Below are positions 1-8,821 of a stretch of DNA of 64,000 nt, piece after piece (the stretch's first letter is position 1; each line of letters begins with the position of its first letter). Origin of the DNA: Amycolatopsis rifamycinica (lineage in GTDB: Bacteria; Actinomycetota; Actinomycetes; Mycobacteriales; Pseudonocardiaceae); contig NZ_JMQI01000047.1 of NCBI RefSeq assembly GCF_000695625.1, forward strand, positions 186,001-250,000, in the 5' to 3' direction. The position numbers and the translations under genes are program-made. The notes under the pieces were generated by a model. The model ran no database searches and had not been told where the DNA came from. It saw nothing but the letters and a program-made list of their open reading frames with translations.

Positions 1-49
1 CTGCACCCCGCCGATCGCGGCGCCGAACCAGGGGGTGGGTGGCCGATGA
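1..49 (+). CDS. Mce-family protein, C-terminal fragment
   Basis: Only the last 15 codons and the stop are inside the window (frame from base 2, ending APNQGVGGR). Its TGA (47-49) overlaps the ATG at 46 of the next gene, the same coupling seen between all following mce genes, so it is most likely the preceding Mce subunit (MceC position). The assignment rests on context; the fragment has no diagnostic motif. Confidence 0.6.
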   Translation, partial: CTPPIAAPNQGVGGR

Positions 50-1239
50 CGATCCACACCGCCCGCGGCCGCAGCCTGGTGACGTGGCTGGCGTTCGCGT
101 GCATCCTCGCGCTGATCGTCACCGCGGGCCTGTACCTGGTGTTCCGGTCTTCGAACGGCACCAAGCTGTCCGCGTACTTCGGCAAGACCGTCGGGCTGTA
201 CGCCGGTTCGTCGGTGCGGGTGCTCGGCGTGCCGGTCGGCGAGGTCACCGACGTCACGCCCGAGGGTGACGCGGTCCGCGTGGACATGCGGGTCGACGAC
301 GTGCCGCTGCCGGCCGACGTCGGCGCGGTCGTCGTCGCGCCGAGCCTGGTCAGCGACCGGTACGTCCAGCTGACCCCGGCCTACGACAGCGGCCCGGTGC
401 TCGCCTCGGGGACGGTTCTCGCGAAGAACCGCACGGCGACTCCGGTCGAGCTGGACGACCTGTACTCGAGCCTCGACAAGCTGTCGACGGCGCTGGGCCC
501 GAACGGCGCCAACTCCGACGGCGCGCTGTCCGGCGTCCTCGACACCGCGGCGAACACGCTGAAGGGCAACGGCGCTTCGCTGAACTCGACCGTCGGACAG
601 CTGGCCGAGCTCGCCAAAACCCTCGACGGCTCGAAGGACGACCTGTTCTCGACCGTGCAGAACTTGAACTCCTTCACCGGCGCCCTGGCCCAGAGCGACC
701 AGCAGCTCAACGAGTTCTACGGGCGCGTCGCCGACGTCAGCCGGTTCCTCGCCGCGGACTCCGACGACGTCGGGACCGCGCTGCAGTCCCTGGGCGGAGC
801 GCTCGGGGACGTCCAGCAGTTCGTCAACGACAACAAGGCGGTGCTGGAGTCCAACGTGGACAAGCTGGCGTCGTTGTCGAAGGTCCTCGTCGACCAGCGC
901 GCCGCGCTCGCCGAGGTGCTCGACATCGCGCCGACCGGCGCCACGAACTTCATCAACTCCTACGACGCCGCGTCGGGCACCATCGCCGTCCGCGACAACC
1001 TCAACGAACTGACCAACCCGCCGATCCTCACCGTGTGCCGCCTGATCAGCTCGTTCACCCCGAAGGAAGTCCCGGACACCCTCGGCGGCATCTGCAAGCA
1101 GCTGGCCCCCATCCTGGACGGCGCGCTGAAGCTGCCGACCATCCCGCAGGTGCTCAACTCCCTGCAGAACGGCACGCTGCCGCCGTTGCCGCTCCCGCTC
1201 GTCGACGTGATGGAACAGCTGTCGGGCGGTGCGAAGTGA
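46..1239 (+). CDS. mceD: MCE family protein (MlaD domain), MceD position
   Basis: Predicted subunit of an Mce lipid/sterol importer: the six Mce proteins form a tunnel from the inner-membrane YrbE/ATPase complex across the envelope. The 397-residue protein has one N-terminal membrane segment (about residues 11-33), an MCE/MlaD beta-barrel domain (about 38-115, with the VGLYAGSSVRVLGVPVGEV core) and then a long helical region (about 140-300) expected to form the tube. It starts at an ATG overlapping the stop of the previous subunit and its stop overlaps the GTG of the lipoprotein gene, so it is co-translated in an operon. The letter assignment is positional: it directly precedes the lipoprotein subunit. 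The substrate cannot be read from sequence. Confidence 0.88.
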   Translation: MTIHTARGRSLVTWLAFACILALIVTAGLYLVFRSSNGTKLSAYFGKTVGLYAGSSVRVLGVPVGEVTDVTPEGDAVRVDMRVDDVPLPADVGAVVVAPSLVSDRYVQLTPAYDSGPVLASGTVLAKNRTATPVELDDLYSSLDKLSTALGPNGANSDGALSGVLDTAANTLKGNGASLNSTVGQLAELAKTLDGSKDDLFSTVQNLNSFTGALAQSDQQLNEFYGRVADVSRFLAADSDDVGTALQSLGGALGDVQQFVNDNKAVLESNVDKLASLSKVLVDQRAALAEVLDIAPTGATNFINSYDAASGTIAVRDNLNELTNPPILTVCRLISSFTPKEVPDTLGGICKQLAPILDGALKLPTIPQVLNSLQNGTLPPLPLPLVDVMEQLSGGAK

Positions 1240-2390
1240 AGGGACGCAGGCGGATCGCCGGCGCGCTGGCCGGGGTGCTCGTGCTGGCCGGGTGCAGCGA
1301 CGGCGGGTTCAACGGCCTCTACGGCACGCCGCTGCCGGGCGGCGCCGACGTCGGCGACCACCCGTACCACGTCACCGCGCTGTTCACCGACGTGCTCGAC
1401 CTGGTGCCGCAGTCCAGCGTCAAGGTGAACGACGTCGCCGTCGGACGGGTCGACAAGATCACCCTGACCCCGGACACGCGGTCGGCGCTGGTCGTGATGA
1501 CCGTCAACGGCGACATCGCGCTGCCCGCGAACGCCCGTGCCGAGCTGAAGCAGTCTTCGCTCCTGGGGGAGAAGTTCGTCGAGCTGGGCGTGCCCACCGC
1601 CGAACCCGCGTCGGGGAAGCTCGCCGACGGCGGGCAGATCCCGCTCGGGCGCACCAACCGCAACCCCGAGGTCGAGGAGGTGCTCGGCGCGCTGTCGCTG
1701 CTGCTCAACGGCGGCGGCGTCGAGCAGATCCAGAAGATCAGCCACGAGCTCAACGACGCGCTGTCGGGCAACGAACCCGAAATCCGCGCGCTGCTGTCCC
1801 GGGTGGACGAACTGGCCACCCAGCTCGACGGGCACAAGGCCGAAATCCTCCGCGCGATCGACGGGCTCGCGAAGCTGTCGCACACCTTGACGGGCCAAAC
1901 GCAGAACCTGACCACCGCGCTCGGCGACCTCGCTCCGGGCCTGAAGGTCGTCACCGACCAGCGCGACCAGCTGGTGGGCATGCTGAACGCGCTCAACACC
2001 CTGTCCGGGGTCGCGGTGGAGACCGTGACGAAGAGCCGCGACCAGCTCGTCGCGAACCTCAAAGCCCTGCAGCCGACGCTGACGAAGCTCGGCGAGGCCG
2101 GCCAGAACCTGCCGAACGCGTTGCAGATCCTGCTGACCTACCCGTTCCCGGACTACGCGGGCAACGTGATCAAGGGCGACTACGCGAACGTCGAGGCGAA
2201 CGTCAACCTCGACCTGGACGTGCTGATCTCGAACTTCACGAACTCGTCGCAGCCGCCGATCGCGCTGCCTTCCGGGCCGTCTGCCGCCGCCGCGCCGCCC
2301 CTGCCGCTGCCCGACCTGGGTTCGGTTCCGCCGGCGGCCGGTCCCGGCCTGCTGGGCGGGCTGCTCGGCCTGATCGGGAGCGGCCGGTGA
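1236..2390 (+). CDS. mceE: MCE family lipoprotein, MceE/LprK-like
   Basis: Lipoprotein subunit of the Mce transporter. I place the start at GTG 1236 (overlapping the upstream TGA) because it gives a short basic N-region (KGRRR), a hydrophobic core and the lipobox VLAGC with the modified Cys at residue 20; longer in-frame starts would bury this signal. The protein is 384 residues. The MCE domain spans about residues 45-120 (DVLDLVPQSSVKVNDVAVGRV), followed by helical repeats and a Pro/Ala-rich tail. In mycobacterial mce operons the fifth Mce gene encodes the lipoprotein, which supports the MceE label. Its stop overlaps the next GTG by one base pair step (GTGA). Confidence 0.88.
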   Translation: MKGRRRIAGALAGVLVLAGCSDGGFNGLYGTPLPGGADVGDHPYHVTALFTDVLDLVPQSSVKVNDVAVGRVDKITLTPDTRSALVVMTVNGDIALPANARAELKQSSLLGEKFVELGVPTAEPASGKLADGGQIPLGRTNRNPEVEEVLGALSLLLNGGGVEQIQKISHELNDALSGNEPEIRALLSRVDELATQLDGHKAEILRAIDGLAKLSHTLTGQTQNLTTALGDLAPGLKVVTDQRDQLVGMLNALNTLSGVAVETVTKSRDQLVANLKALQPTLTKLGEAGQNLPNALQILLTYPFPDYAGNVIKGDYANVEANVNLDLDVLISNFTNSSQPPIALPSGPSAAAAPPLPLPDLGSVPPAAGPGLLGGLLGLIGSGR

Positions 2391-3619
2391 CCCGCAAGAT
2401 CCGGATCCAGCTGTTCGCGTTCGTGGTCATCGCGGTGGTTTCGGTCGTCTACGCCGGCGGTCGGTACGCCGGGCTGGACCGGCTGTTCGGCAACCGCGGT
2501 TACGTCGTCACCGCGCAGCTGACCGACTCCGGCGGCATCTTCGTCAACTCCGAAGTCGCCTACCGCGGGGTGACGGTCGGGCGGGTGACGTCGATGACGC
2601 TGACCGAGCACGGCGTCGACGTCGCCCTCGACATCGACGCGGGCGCGCCCGACATCCCGGCCGACGCGCACGCGCAGGTGGCGAACCGGTCGGCGGTGGG
2701 GGAGCAGTTCGTGGATCTCCTCCCCCAGCACAACGGCGGCCCGTTCCTGAAGGACGGCTCGGTGATCACGGCGGACCGGACGTCGCTGCCGCCTTCGCCG
2801 GACACCGTGCTCTCGCACCTGGACGACCTCGTGGCGAGCGTGCACCCGGAGTCGCTGCGGACGGTCGTCGACGAGACGTACAACGCGTTCGCGGGGGCGG
2901 GACCGGAACTGCAGCAGCTGCTGGACAGCACGGGATCGCTGACGGCGGTGGCCGCGCAGTACGTGCCGCAGACGCAGGGGCTGCTGGCCAACTCGCGGAT
3001 CGTCCTCGGCACCCAGGACCGGCAGGCGGCGAACATCACGGACTTCGCGGCCGGCCTTCGCACGATCGCCGGCCGGCTCAAGAAGTCCGACCCGGACCTG
3101 CGGCGGGTGATCGCGGAGGCGCCGCGGCTGAGCCGGCAGATCAGCGACGTGCTGGCCGCGTCCGGCACCGACCTGGGCGTGCTGTTCGCCAATCTGCTGA
3201 CCACGGCGCAGATCACGACGTCCCGGAAGGACTCGATCGAGGAGCTGCTGGTCGCGTACCCGATCATTTCGGCGTTCTCCCCGTCGACGTCCCCGGACGG
3301 CACGGGACACCTGGGCGTGGTGTTCAACTTCTTCGACCCGGCTTCGTGCACGAAGGGCTACGAGGGGACGAAGCAGCGTCCGGCGAACGATGAGACCGAG
3401 GCCCCGGTGAACATGAACGCCTACTGCGCCGAGCCGCCGGGCAGCCCGACCGGGGTGCGCGGGGCGCAGAACGCGCCCTACGCGGGGAAGCCGCCCGCGA
3501 TCCCGGCGGTACCTCAGCAGCAAGCCGCCTCTTCTTCGCCCGCGCAGCTGCCGGGGATGCTGAGCTTGCTCACGGGGCCGTCCGCGGGTGGTCTCGGCCG
3601 GCTGCTGGGTGCGCCGTGA
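2387..3619 (+). CDS. mceF: MCE family protein, MceF position
   Basis: Last Mce subunit of the operon, 410 residues from GTG 2387 (GTGA overlap with the upstream stop). The N-terminus TRKIRIQLFAFVVIAVVSVV is a membrane anchor (about residues 6-23). The MCE domain covers about 36-112 (GGIFVNSEVAYRGVTVGRV), followed by helices and a C-terminal tail rich in Pro, Ala, Gln and Ser. Two Cys in the region around residues 325-350 could form a disulfide outside the membrane. The order lipoprotein then last Mce protein matches mycobacterial mceE-mceF. Expected to act in the envelope with the other subunits and YrbE permeases encoded upstream of the window. Confidence 0.87.
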   Translation: MTRKIRIQLFAFVVIAVVSVVYAGGRYAGLDRLFGNRGYVVTAQLTDSGGIFVNSEVAYRGVTVGRVTSMTLTEHGVDVALDIDAGAPDIPADAHAQVANRSAVGEQFVDLLPQHNGGPFLKDGSVITADRTSLPPSPDTVLSHLDDLVASVHPESLRTVVDETYNAFAGAGPELQQLLDSTGSLTAVAAQYVPQTQGLLANSRIVLGTQDRQAANITDFAAGLRTIAGRLKKSDPDLRRVIAEAPRLSRQISDVLAASGTDLGVLFANLLTTAQITTSRKDSIEELLVAYPIISAFSPSTSPDGTGHLGVVFNFFDPASCTKGYEGTKQRPANDETEAPVNMNAYCAEPPGSPTGVRGAQNAPYAGKPPAIPAVPQQQAASSSPAQLPGMLSLLTGPSAGGLGRLLGAP

Positions 3620-4098
3620 CGCAGCGGTTGCTGGTCGTGCTGGCCGTGCTCTCCGTGCTGGCGGCCGCGTTCTCGGGCTGGTCCTGGTGGCGCGCGGCAT
3701 CGGATGATGCCTCGGCTCGCGGCCGTTCGCGTGATGCGGTGCTCGCCGCGGCGGGCCCTTCTCTGGTCACGCTGAACACGATCGACTACCGCACGGCGGC
3801 GGCGGACGTCGACCGCTGGATCGCGGCGACGACGGGCCAGTACGGAAAGGACCTGTCGGGCGACCGCCAGCTCCAGATCGACCGAGCGGTGACGGCACGC
3901 ACGGTGTCCACGGCATCCCTGGTCCAGGCGGCGGTGACGGAGATTTCCCCGGACTCGGCGCGTTTGCTGGCGGTCTTGGATGTCCGGGTCTCGACGGGTG
4001 GTGCCCCCGCCGCTCCTCGGATGAGCCGGTTGACCGTGGACGTGTCCCGGTCCCCATCCGGCTGGAAGATCAGCGGCGTCCAGGCGGCGGGCTCATGA
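3616..4098 (+). CDS. Mce-associated membrane protein
   Basis: 160-residue protein starting at GTG 3616, overlapping the stop of the last Mce gene. It has a single N-terminal membrane segment (about residues 3-25, LLVVLAVLSVLAAAFSGWSWW) and an extracytoplasmic domain with the fold pattern of Mce-associated (Mas) proteins: a helical DAVLAAAGPSLVTLNTIDYR segment followed by beta strands ending in WKISGVQ. Mas proteins are encoded after mceF in actinobacteria and are thought to stabilise the Mce complex. It is followed by a second Mas gene with an ATGA overlap, so the two are translationally coupled. The role is inferred from context and domain pattern. Confidence 0.8.
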   Translation: MTQRLLVVLAVLSVLAAAFSGWSWWRAASDDASARGRSRDAVLAAAGPSLVTLNTIDYRTAAADVDRWIAATTGQYGKDLSGDRQLQIDRAVTARTVSTASLVQAAVTEISPDSARLLAVLDVRVSTGGAPAAPRMSRLTVDVSRSPSGWKISGVQAAGS

Positions 4099-4577
4099 CC
4101 CGGGTGCTGGTCCTGGTGGTGGCGCTCGCCCTGGGCTGCACGGCGTGGTTCGGCATCGAAGCAGCATCGCTGTCCCCGGGCGACAACCGGGCGCTCGTCG
4201 ACCTCTCGGCGACGTCGGACGTTTCCTCTTCGGTGAGCGACGCGGTCAAGGCGGTGTTCTCGTACGACTACGCGAACTTGCCCCGCACCGAGCGGGCGGC
4301 CGCGGAGGTCCTGACCGGAGATGCGGTCCGGCAGTACCAGGCCCAGTTCGCCGCGGCCCGCACGCGGGCGTCGGCGGAGAAGCTGACCCGGACGACCACG
4401 GTCCGGGCGATCGGGGTCCGGTCGTTGCGGGGGGACTCCGCGGATCTGCTCCTGTTCCTGGACCAGCAGACGGTGGCTCAGGGCGGGGGAGTACCGGCGT
4501 CATCGGTGGCCCAGCTGGCCGTGACCGCCAAGCGGGTGGACGGGCGTTGGAAGCTGGCGTCGTTGACGGCGCTTTGA
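4095..4577 (+). CDS. Mce-associated membrane protein, second copy
   Basis: Second 160-residue Mas-like protein, start ATG 4095 overlapping the TGA of the first. It has an N-terminal hydrophobic segment (about residues 3-22, VLVLVVALALGCTAWFGIEA) and an extracytoplasmic domain with the signature order DAVKAVFSYDYANL ... VAQLAVTAKRVDGRWKLASL, typical of actinobacterial Mce-associated proteins (SnoaL/NTF2-like fold). The mce operon ends here: the next gene lies on the opposite strand, 5 bp away and convergent. No clear intrinsic terminator was seen in the short gap. Confidence 0.8.
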   Translation: MTRVLVLVVALALGCTAWFGIEAASLSPGDNRALVDLSATSDVSSSVSDAVKAVFSYDYANLPRTERAAAEVLTGDAVRQYQAQFAAARTRASAEKLTRTTTVRAIGVRSLRGDSADLLLFLDQQTVAQGGGVPASSVAQLAVTAKRVDGRWKLASLTAL

Positions 4578-4582
4578 TCATG

Positions 4583-4750
4583 CTAGCCGGTTGCGTCCGT
4601 TTCCAAGCGGAGCTCTTCACGGGCCAGGCTCAGAAACAGTTCGCGGTACTCGGCGATTTTCTTGAGAACTTCCTTCGGCGTCGAAGGGACAACTCGTTCT
4701 CTGGTGCTGGGGTCTTCGGTGTCGAGCCCGTACATCGCCGCAGGCAGCAT
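4583..4750 (-). CDS. Small hypothetical protein, 55 aa
   Basis: Unrecognised small protein. I chose ATG 4750 (MLPAAMYGLDTEDP...), 13 bp after the stop of the upstream minus-strand gene; a longer in-frame start at 4807 would overlap that gene by 44 bp. The C-terminal half (STPKEVLKKIAEYRELFLSL) looks like an amphipathic helix. Third-position GC is lower than in neighbouring genes, which may mean recent acquisition. It appears to form a two-gene unit with the 162-residue protein upstream. There is no recognisable domain, so no function is assigned; existence as a gene is probable rather than certain. Confidence 0.45.
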   Translation of the reverse strand: MLPAAMYGLDTEDPSTRERVVPSTPKEVLKKIAEYRELFLSLAREELRLETDATG

Positions 4751-4763
4751 CGGACACTCTGCT

Positions 4764-5252
4764 CTAACCGTCCCACACCGCCGCGCCCTGGCGGAGAACC
4801 TCCACATCGGACCGCCCGGCGACCGGCCACAGCTCCACCACGTACCGGTAGTGCTCCCCGTACTCGTGCTCGTTCCACGTCACCGACGGCGCCGCGGCCG
4901 GCACGTACGAAACCCGTGCCCGGTACAACCCCGGTAGTACCGAGAAAAACTTTTCCTGCGACGGGTAGTCCGCCGGTCCGGAAATCACCAGGCGCCCGCT
5001 CGGAACCGGAAGATCCGCCTCCACCACGTGTTCGGCGGAAGAATCCACGGGAGGCGGCGAAGGCAGCAGCTCCACCGAAGATTCGACCACGTCGGACCGC
5101 GCCGTCGCGATCGCGATGCCGCCAGGCTCGGCCCCGATCCGGTGAAACTCCACGGCCACCGGTGTCCAGCCGCTGCCGTCCAGCCGGGAGGCCGAATCCC
5201 GGATCGAGAACTGCCGCTGGTCGGCGTGGACTACGAGGTGCACACGAACCAC
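4764..5252 (-). CDS. Hypothetical protein, about 162 aa
   Basis: Unrecognised, probably cytoplasmic protein with alternating beta-strand character (for example SWTPVAVEFHRIG-like and GLYRARVSYVPA segments) and many aromatic residues near the C-terminus (YRYVVELWPV). There is no signal peptide and no membrane segment. Candidate starts are GTG 5252 or GTG 5243; I used the longer. It is divergent from the aminotransferase gene, with about 54 bp between them, and is followed by a 55-residue gene in the same orientation. A two-gene unit of one globular and one small helical protein could be a paired system such as effector and partner, but nothing in the sequence proves that. Confidence 0.6.
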   Translation of the reverse strand: MVRVHLVVHADQRQFSIRDSASRLDGSGWTPVAVEFHRIGAEPGGIAIATARSDVVESSVELLPSPPPVDSSAEHVVEADLPVPSGRLVISGPADYPSQEKFFSVLPGLYRARVSYVPAAAPSVTWNEHEYGEHYRYVVELWPVAGRSDVEVLRQGAAVWDG

Positions 5253-5306
5253 CCTAGCCAGGACCCGCCCCGAAATGGTATCGACGGCGGGTTTAGCGTT
5301 GACGGC

Positions 5307-6548
5307 ATGACCACAGCTTCCGTCGACGTCGACACGGCCCGCAGCGACTACGCGGCCCTGGTCGGCCGAGGCCTCTCCCTGGACATCACCCGCGGCAAGC
5401 CGTCCCCCGAGCAGCTCGATCTCTCCAACGGGCTGCTCTCGCTCCCCGGCGACGGCACCTTCAAGGCCGAGGACGGCACCGACGTCCGCAACTACGGCGG
5501 CCTCAACGGCCTGCCCGAGCTGCGCCGCATCTTCGCCCCCGCGCTGCAGGTGCCCGCCGGGCAGCTGCTCGCCGCCGGGAACTCGAGCCTCGAGCTGATG
5601 CACGACGCCGTCGTCCAGGCGCTGCTGAGCAAGCTGCCCGGCGCCGAGCGCCGGTGGGCCGACGAGCCGCAGGTGAAGTTCCTCGCCCCCGTGCCGGGCT
5701 ACGACCGCCACTTCGCGCTCACCGAGCGCTTCGGCATCGAGCTCGTCGGAGTCGCGATGACCGACGAGGGCCCCGACATGGACGTCGTCGAGACGCTGGT
5801 CGCGGAGGACCCGAGCGTCAAGGGCATCTGGTGCGTGCCCAAGTACAGCAACCCCACCGGTGTCACGTTCAGTGACGACGTCGTCAAGCGGCTCGCCACC
5901 ATGCGCACCGCGGCGGGCGACTTCCGGATCTTCTGGGACAACGCCTACGCCGTGCACCACCTCACCGACGACGAACCGGAGCTGGCCGACCTCCTCGCGC
6001 TGGCGACCGAGGCGGGCAACGCCGACCGCGTCTTCGTCTTCGGCTCGACCTCGAAGATCACCCTCGCCGGCGCCGGCGTCGGCTTCTTCGGCGCGTCCGA
6101 GGCCAACCTCGCCTGGTGGACCGGCAACACCGGCAAGCGCACCATCGGCCCGGACAAGGTCAACCAGCTGCGGCACGCCCACTTCCTCAAGGACGAGGCC
6201 GGCGTCCGCGCCCACATGCGCAAGCACGCCGCGATCATCGGCCCGAAGTTCGCCGCCGTCGACCGCATCCTCACCGAGGAGCTGGCCGACCTGGCGTCCT
6301 GGACCAAGCCCACCGGCGGGTACTTCATCACGCTGACCGTCCCGCAGGGCACCGCGAAGGAGGTCGTGCGGCTGGCGAAGGAAGCCGGTGTCGCGCTGAC
6401 CCCCGCCGGGGCGACCCACCCGCACGGGAACGACCCGGCCGACGCCGTCATCCGGATCGCGCCGACCTTCCCGAAGCTCGAAGAGGTCGAGGAAGCCGTC
6501 CGCGCGCTCGCCGTGTGCGTCCGGCTCGCCGTCGCCCAGCGAGGCTGA
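5307..6548 (+). CDS. PLP-dependent aminotransferase, aspartate-aminotransferase class Ic type
   Basis: 413-residue class I/II aminotransferase starting at ATG 5307. The N-terminal region (RGLSLDITRGKPSPEQLDLSN) and overall length match the actinobacterial group described for the Corynebacterium aspartate aminotransferase (Aminotran_MocR-type Pfam domain), without a helix-turn-helix domain. PLP features visible: NYGGLNGLPELR early in the large domain, NPTG in the CVPKYSNPTGVTF segment, WDNAYAVHHL with the Asp that pairs with the pyridine nitrogen, and FGSTSKITLAG carrying the Schiff-base Lys. Expected reaction: aspartate plus 2-oxoglutarate to oxaloacetate plus glutamate. Substrate range is inferred from the family. 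Monocistronic by layout. Confidence 0.85.
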   Translation: MTTASVDVDTARSDYAALVGRGLSLDITRGKPSPEQLDLSNGLLSLPGDGTFKAEDGTDVRNYGGLNGLPELRRIFAPALQVPAGQLLAAGNSSLELMHDAVVQALLSKLPGAERRWADEPQVKFLAPVPGYDRHFALTERFGIELVGVAMTDEGPDMDVVETLVAEDPSVKGIWCVPKYSNPTGVTFSDDVVKRLATMRTAAGDFRIFWDNAYAVHHLTDDEPELADLLALATEAGNADRVFVFGSTSKITLAGAGVGFFGASEANLAWWTGNTGKRTIGPDKVNQLRHAHFLKDEAGVRAHMRKHAAIIGPKFAAVDRILTEELADLASWTKPTGGYFITLTVPQGTAKEVVRLAKEAGVALTPAGATHPHGNDPADAVIRIAPTFPKLEEVEEAVRALAVCVRLAVAQRG

Positions 6549-6664
6549 CCAGGGCAAACGCAAGTCGATCAAAATTTTTCCCGGTTTGACCGAGCCGGGG
6601 GGCGCCCCGGTACGTATGACCGGTGGGTGAGGTGGACGAACTCGTCACGAGAGGACGTCCCCCG

Positions 6665-7642
6665 GTGTTCGGAAAACGCTACACAGAGCAGCTGATCGAG
6701 CGCAGCGCGGAGAACGCGACCGACCGCCGCCGCTTCCTCAAGGCTGCGGGAGCGGCGGGGCTCGGCGTCGCGGGTGCCGGTGCGCTCGGCACGGCGCTGT
6801 CGCTGGGCCTCGGCTCGGCCGGTGCCACGTCGCAGTACGGGCAGCAGGGAGGTGACGCGGCGAAGGAGGCGGCGAGCGACGCCGCCGTGCTGAACTTCGC
6901 GCTCAACCTCGAGTACCTCGAGGCGAACCTGTACTCGTTCGCCGCCTACGGTTACGGGCTGAACGAGAAGTACGTCAACGGCGTCGGCAACCTGGGCAAG
7001 GTCTCCGGCGGGCACGGCGTCAAGTTCAAGAGCGAGCACACGAAGCAGATCGTCCAGGAGATCGCCGGCGACGAGGTCGCCCACGTCACCTTCCTGCGCA
7101 AGGCGCTGGACAAGGCGGCCGTGGCGCAGCCGGAGATCGACTTCCAGTACAGCTTCACCGCGGCCATGCAGGCCGCGGGGGTGATCAAGCAGGGCCAGAC
7201 CTTCGACCCGTTCGGCAGCGAGAACAACTTCCTGCTCGCCGCCTACCTGTTCGAAGACGTCGGCGTGTCCGCCTACAAGGGCGCGGCGCCGCTGGTGAAC
7301 AACAAGACGTTCCTCGACGCGGCGGCGGGCATCCTCGCGGTCGAGGCCTACCACGCGGGCATCATCCGCTCGGCGCTGTTCGAGCGCGGCCTGGGGGACA
7401 TCACCAACAAGATGTCCGACGCCCGCGACAGCCTCGACGGCAAGGCCGACGACGACGAAGGCGTCATCAAGGACGGCAAGGCGAACCTCGTCCCGACCGA
7501 CGCCAACGGCATCGCGTTCGGCCGCTCCGCCGAGCGCGTGCTCAACATCGCCTACCTGAACCCGGACAAGGTGTCTTCGGGTGGCTTCTACCCGCGCGGC
7601 CTCAACGGCGACATCGCCACCAGCGGTGCGAAGGAGAAGTAG
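6665..7642 (+). CDS. Tat-exported ferritin-like domain protein
   Basis: 325-residue protein; I chose GTG 6665 because GAGGA (6651-6655) sits 9 nt upstream. The N-terminus carries a twin-arginine signal (DRRRFLKAAGAAGLGVAGAG, about residues 23-42) ending near AGATS. The mature part is a four-helix ferritin-like domain (Ferritin_2 type): helices contain LEYLEANLYSFAAYG, GDEVAHVTFLRKAL, YLFEDVGVSAYKG and AVEAYHAGIIRSAL, giving Glu and ExxH residues suitable for a di-metal site. Related exported proteins are found in actinobacteria and desiccation-tolerant bacteria; their function is unclear, possibly metal or oxidative-stress handling. It stands alone between the aminotransferase and a monooxygenase gene. 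Confidence 0.82.
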   Translation: MFGKRYTEQLIERSAENATDRRRFLKAAGAAGLGVAGAGALGTALSLGLGSAGATSQYGQQGGDAAKEAASDAAVLNFALNLEYLEANLYSFAAYGYGLNEKYVNGVGNLGKVSGGHGVKFKSEHTKQIVQEIAGDEVAHVTFLRKALDKAAVAQPEIDFQYSFTAAMQAAGVIKQGQTFDPFGSENNFLLAAYLFEDVGVSAYKGAAPLVNNKTFLDAAAGILAVEAYHAGIIRSALFERGLGDITNKMSDARDSLDGKADDDEGVIKDGKANLVPTDANGIAFGRSAERVLNIAYLNPDKVSSGGFYPRGLNGDIATSGAKEK

Positions 7643-7708
7643 GCACCGCGTGCCGCCGCCACGGTAACGTCACCGGCGGCGGCACGCGGAGTCGACGGGG
7701 GGCGCGAA

Positions 7709-8821
7709 GTGCGGGTACTGGTCGCGGGTGGCGGGATCTCGGGCACGGTCACGGCGATGGCGCTGAAGCTGGCCGGGCACGAACCCGTCGTGTACGAGGC
7801 GTATCCCGCCGGGGGCGACGACTCCGGCGCGTTCCTCACGATCATGCACAACGGCATGGACGCCCTGCGCGCGATCGGTGCGGACCGGCCGGTGATCGAC
7901 AGTTCCTTCGCCGCCTACGGGGTCGAACTCGTCGCCCCGACGGGGGAAACCGCCGGGCGGCGCGAGTTCGACACCGAAGGCCTCGACAGCCCGCGCACGC
8001 TGACCCGCGCGACGCTCTACCGCGTCCTGCAGGACGAGGCCGCGCGCCGCGGTGTCCCGCTGGAGCGCGGCAAACGGCTGGTGGGCGCGAAGCCCGGTCC
8101 GGGCGGCGTCACGGCGGAGTTCGCCGACGGCACGACCGCGACCGGCGACGTCCTCGTCGGCGCGGACGGCCTCCGCTCGGTCGTCCGGCGGCTGATCGAC
8201 CCGGCGGCCGACGAGCCGCGTTACACCGGGCTGACCGTCGTGTACGGCTACACGCGGGCGGGCGGCCTGCCCGCCGCGCCGGGGATCTACCGGATGATCC
8301 GCGGCAGCCGGGCGGCCTTCGGGTTCACCACGGATCCCGGCGGCGCCACCTTCTGGTTCGCCCGCGTGCCGGACGCCGAGCGGTCCCGCGAGGAGATCGC
8401 CGCGGTCACCCCGGCGGGCTGGCGCGAGTTCGCGTACGCGGCGTTCGACGGCGATCCGCTGCCCTGCGCGGACATCATCGCGGCCACCGGCGACGAGGTC
8501 TTCGGCGGCCACTCCTACGACGTCCCCGAGACGCGGGTGTGGTCGACGCCCGAGATGGTCCTCACCGGCGATGCCGCCCACGCCGCGTCCCCGGCCGCGG
8601 GCCAAGGCGCGTCGATGGCCCTGGAAGACAGCGTCGTGCTGGCGCAGTGCCTGCGCGACCTGCCGGACCCCGCGTCGGCTTTCGCGACGTACGAAGGACT
8701 TCGCCGCGAGCGCGTGGAGAAGCTGGTCGCGGCGAGCGCGGGCGGGGACGTGGGCGAGAAGCCGGGCTGGCTGTACGCGCACCACATCGACTGGAACGCG
8801 AAGATCCCATGGACTGGGTAG
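7709..8821 (+). CDS. FAD-dependent monooxygenase
   Basis: 370-residue flavoprotein of the PHBH/aromatic hydroxylase group. Visible signatures: the N-terminal Rossmann GxGxxG (GGGISGTVTAMAL, residues 7-19) followed by an acidic residue at the end of beta 2 (VVYE); the DG motif in VLVGADGLRSVVR (about 149-161); and the second FAD motif LTGDAAHAASPAAGQG (about 287-302) with Asp contacting ribityl. Such enzymes hydroxylate or epoxidise small organic substrates with NAD(P)H and O2. Its 3' end overlaps the following methyltransferase gene by 13 bp, so the two are coupled and may modify one small molecule in succession. The substrate is unknown. Confidence 0.85.
   Translation: MRVLVAGGGISGTVTAMALKLAGHEPVVYEAYPAGGDDSGAFLTIMHNGMDALRAIGADRPVIDSSFAAYGVELVAPTGETAGRREFDTEGLDSPRTLTRATLYRVLQDEAARRGVPLERGKRLVGAKPGPGGVTAEFADGTTATGDVLVGADGLRSVVRRLIDPAADEPRYTGLTVVYGYTRAGGLPAAPGIYRMIRGSRAAFGFTTDPGGATFWFARVPDAERSREEIAAVTPAGWREFAYAAFDGDPLPCADIIAATGDEVFGGHSYDVPETRVWSTPEMVLTGDAAHAASPAAGQGASMALEDSVVLAQCLRDLPDPASAFATYEGLRRERVEKLVAASAGGDVGEKPGWLYAHHIDWNAKIPWTG

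Noticed and set aside
4750-4807. Longer start (4807) for the 55-residue protein
   Set aside because: It would overlap the upstream gene by 44 bp and add a basic segment with no support; ATG 4750 is kept.
6586-6616. TTGACC ... TACGTA promoter upstream of the ferritin-like gene
   Set aside because: Spacing is 19 bp and the spacer holds a GC hairpin; too weak to annotate as a promoter.
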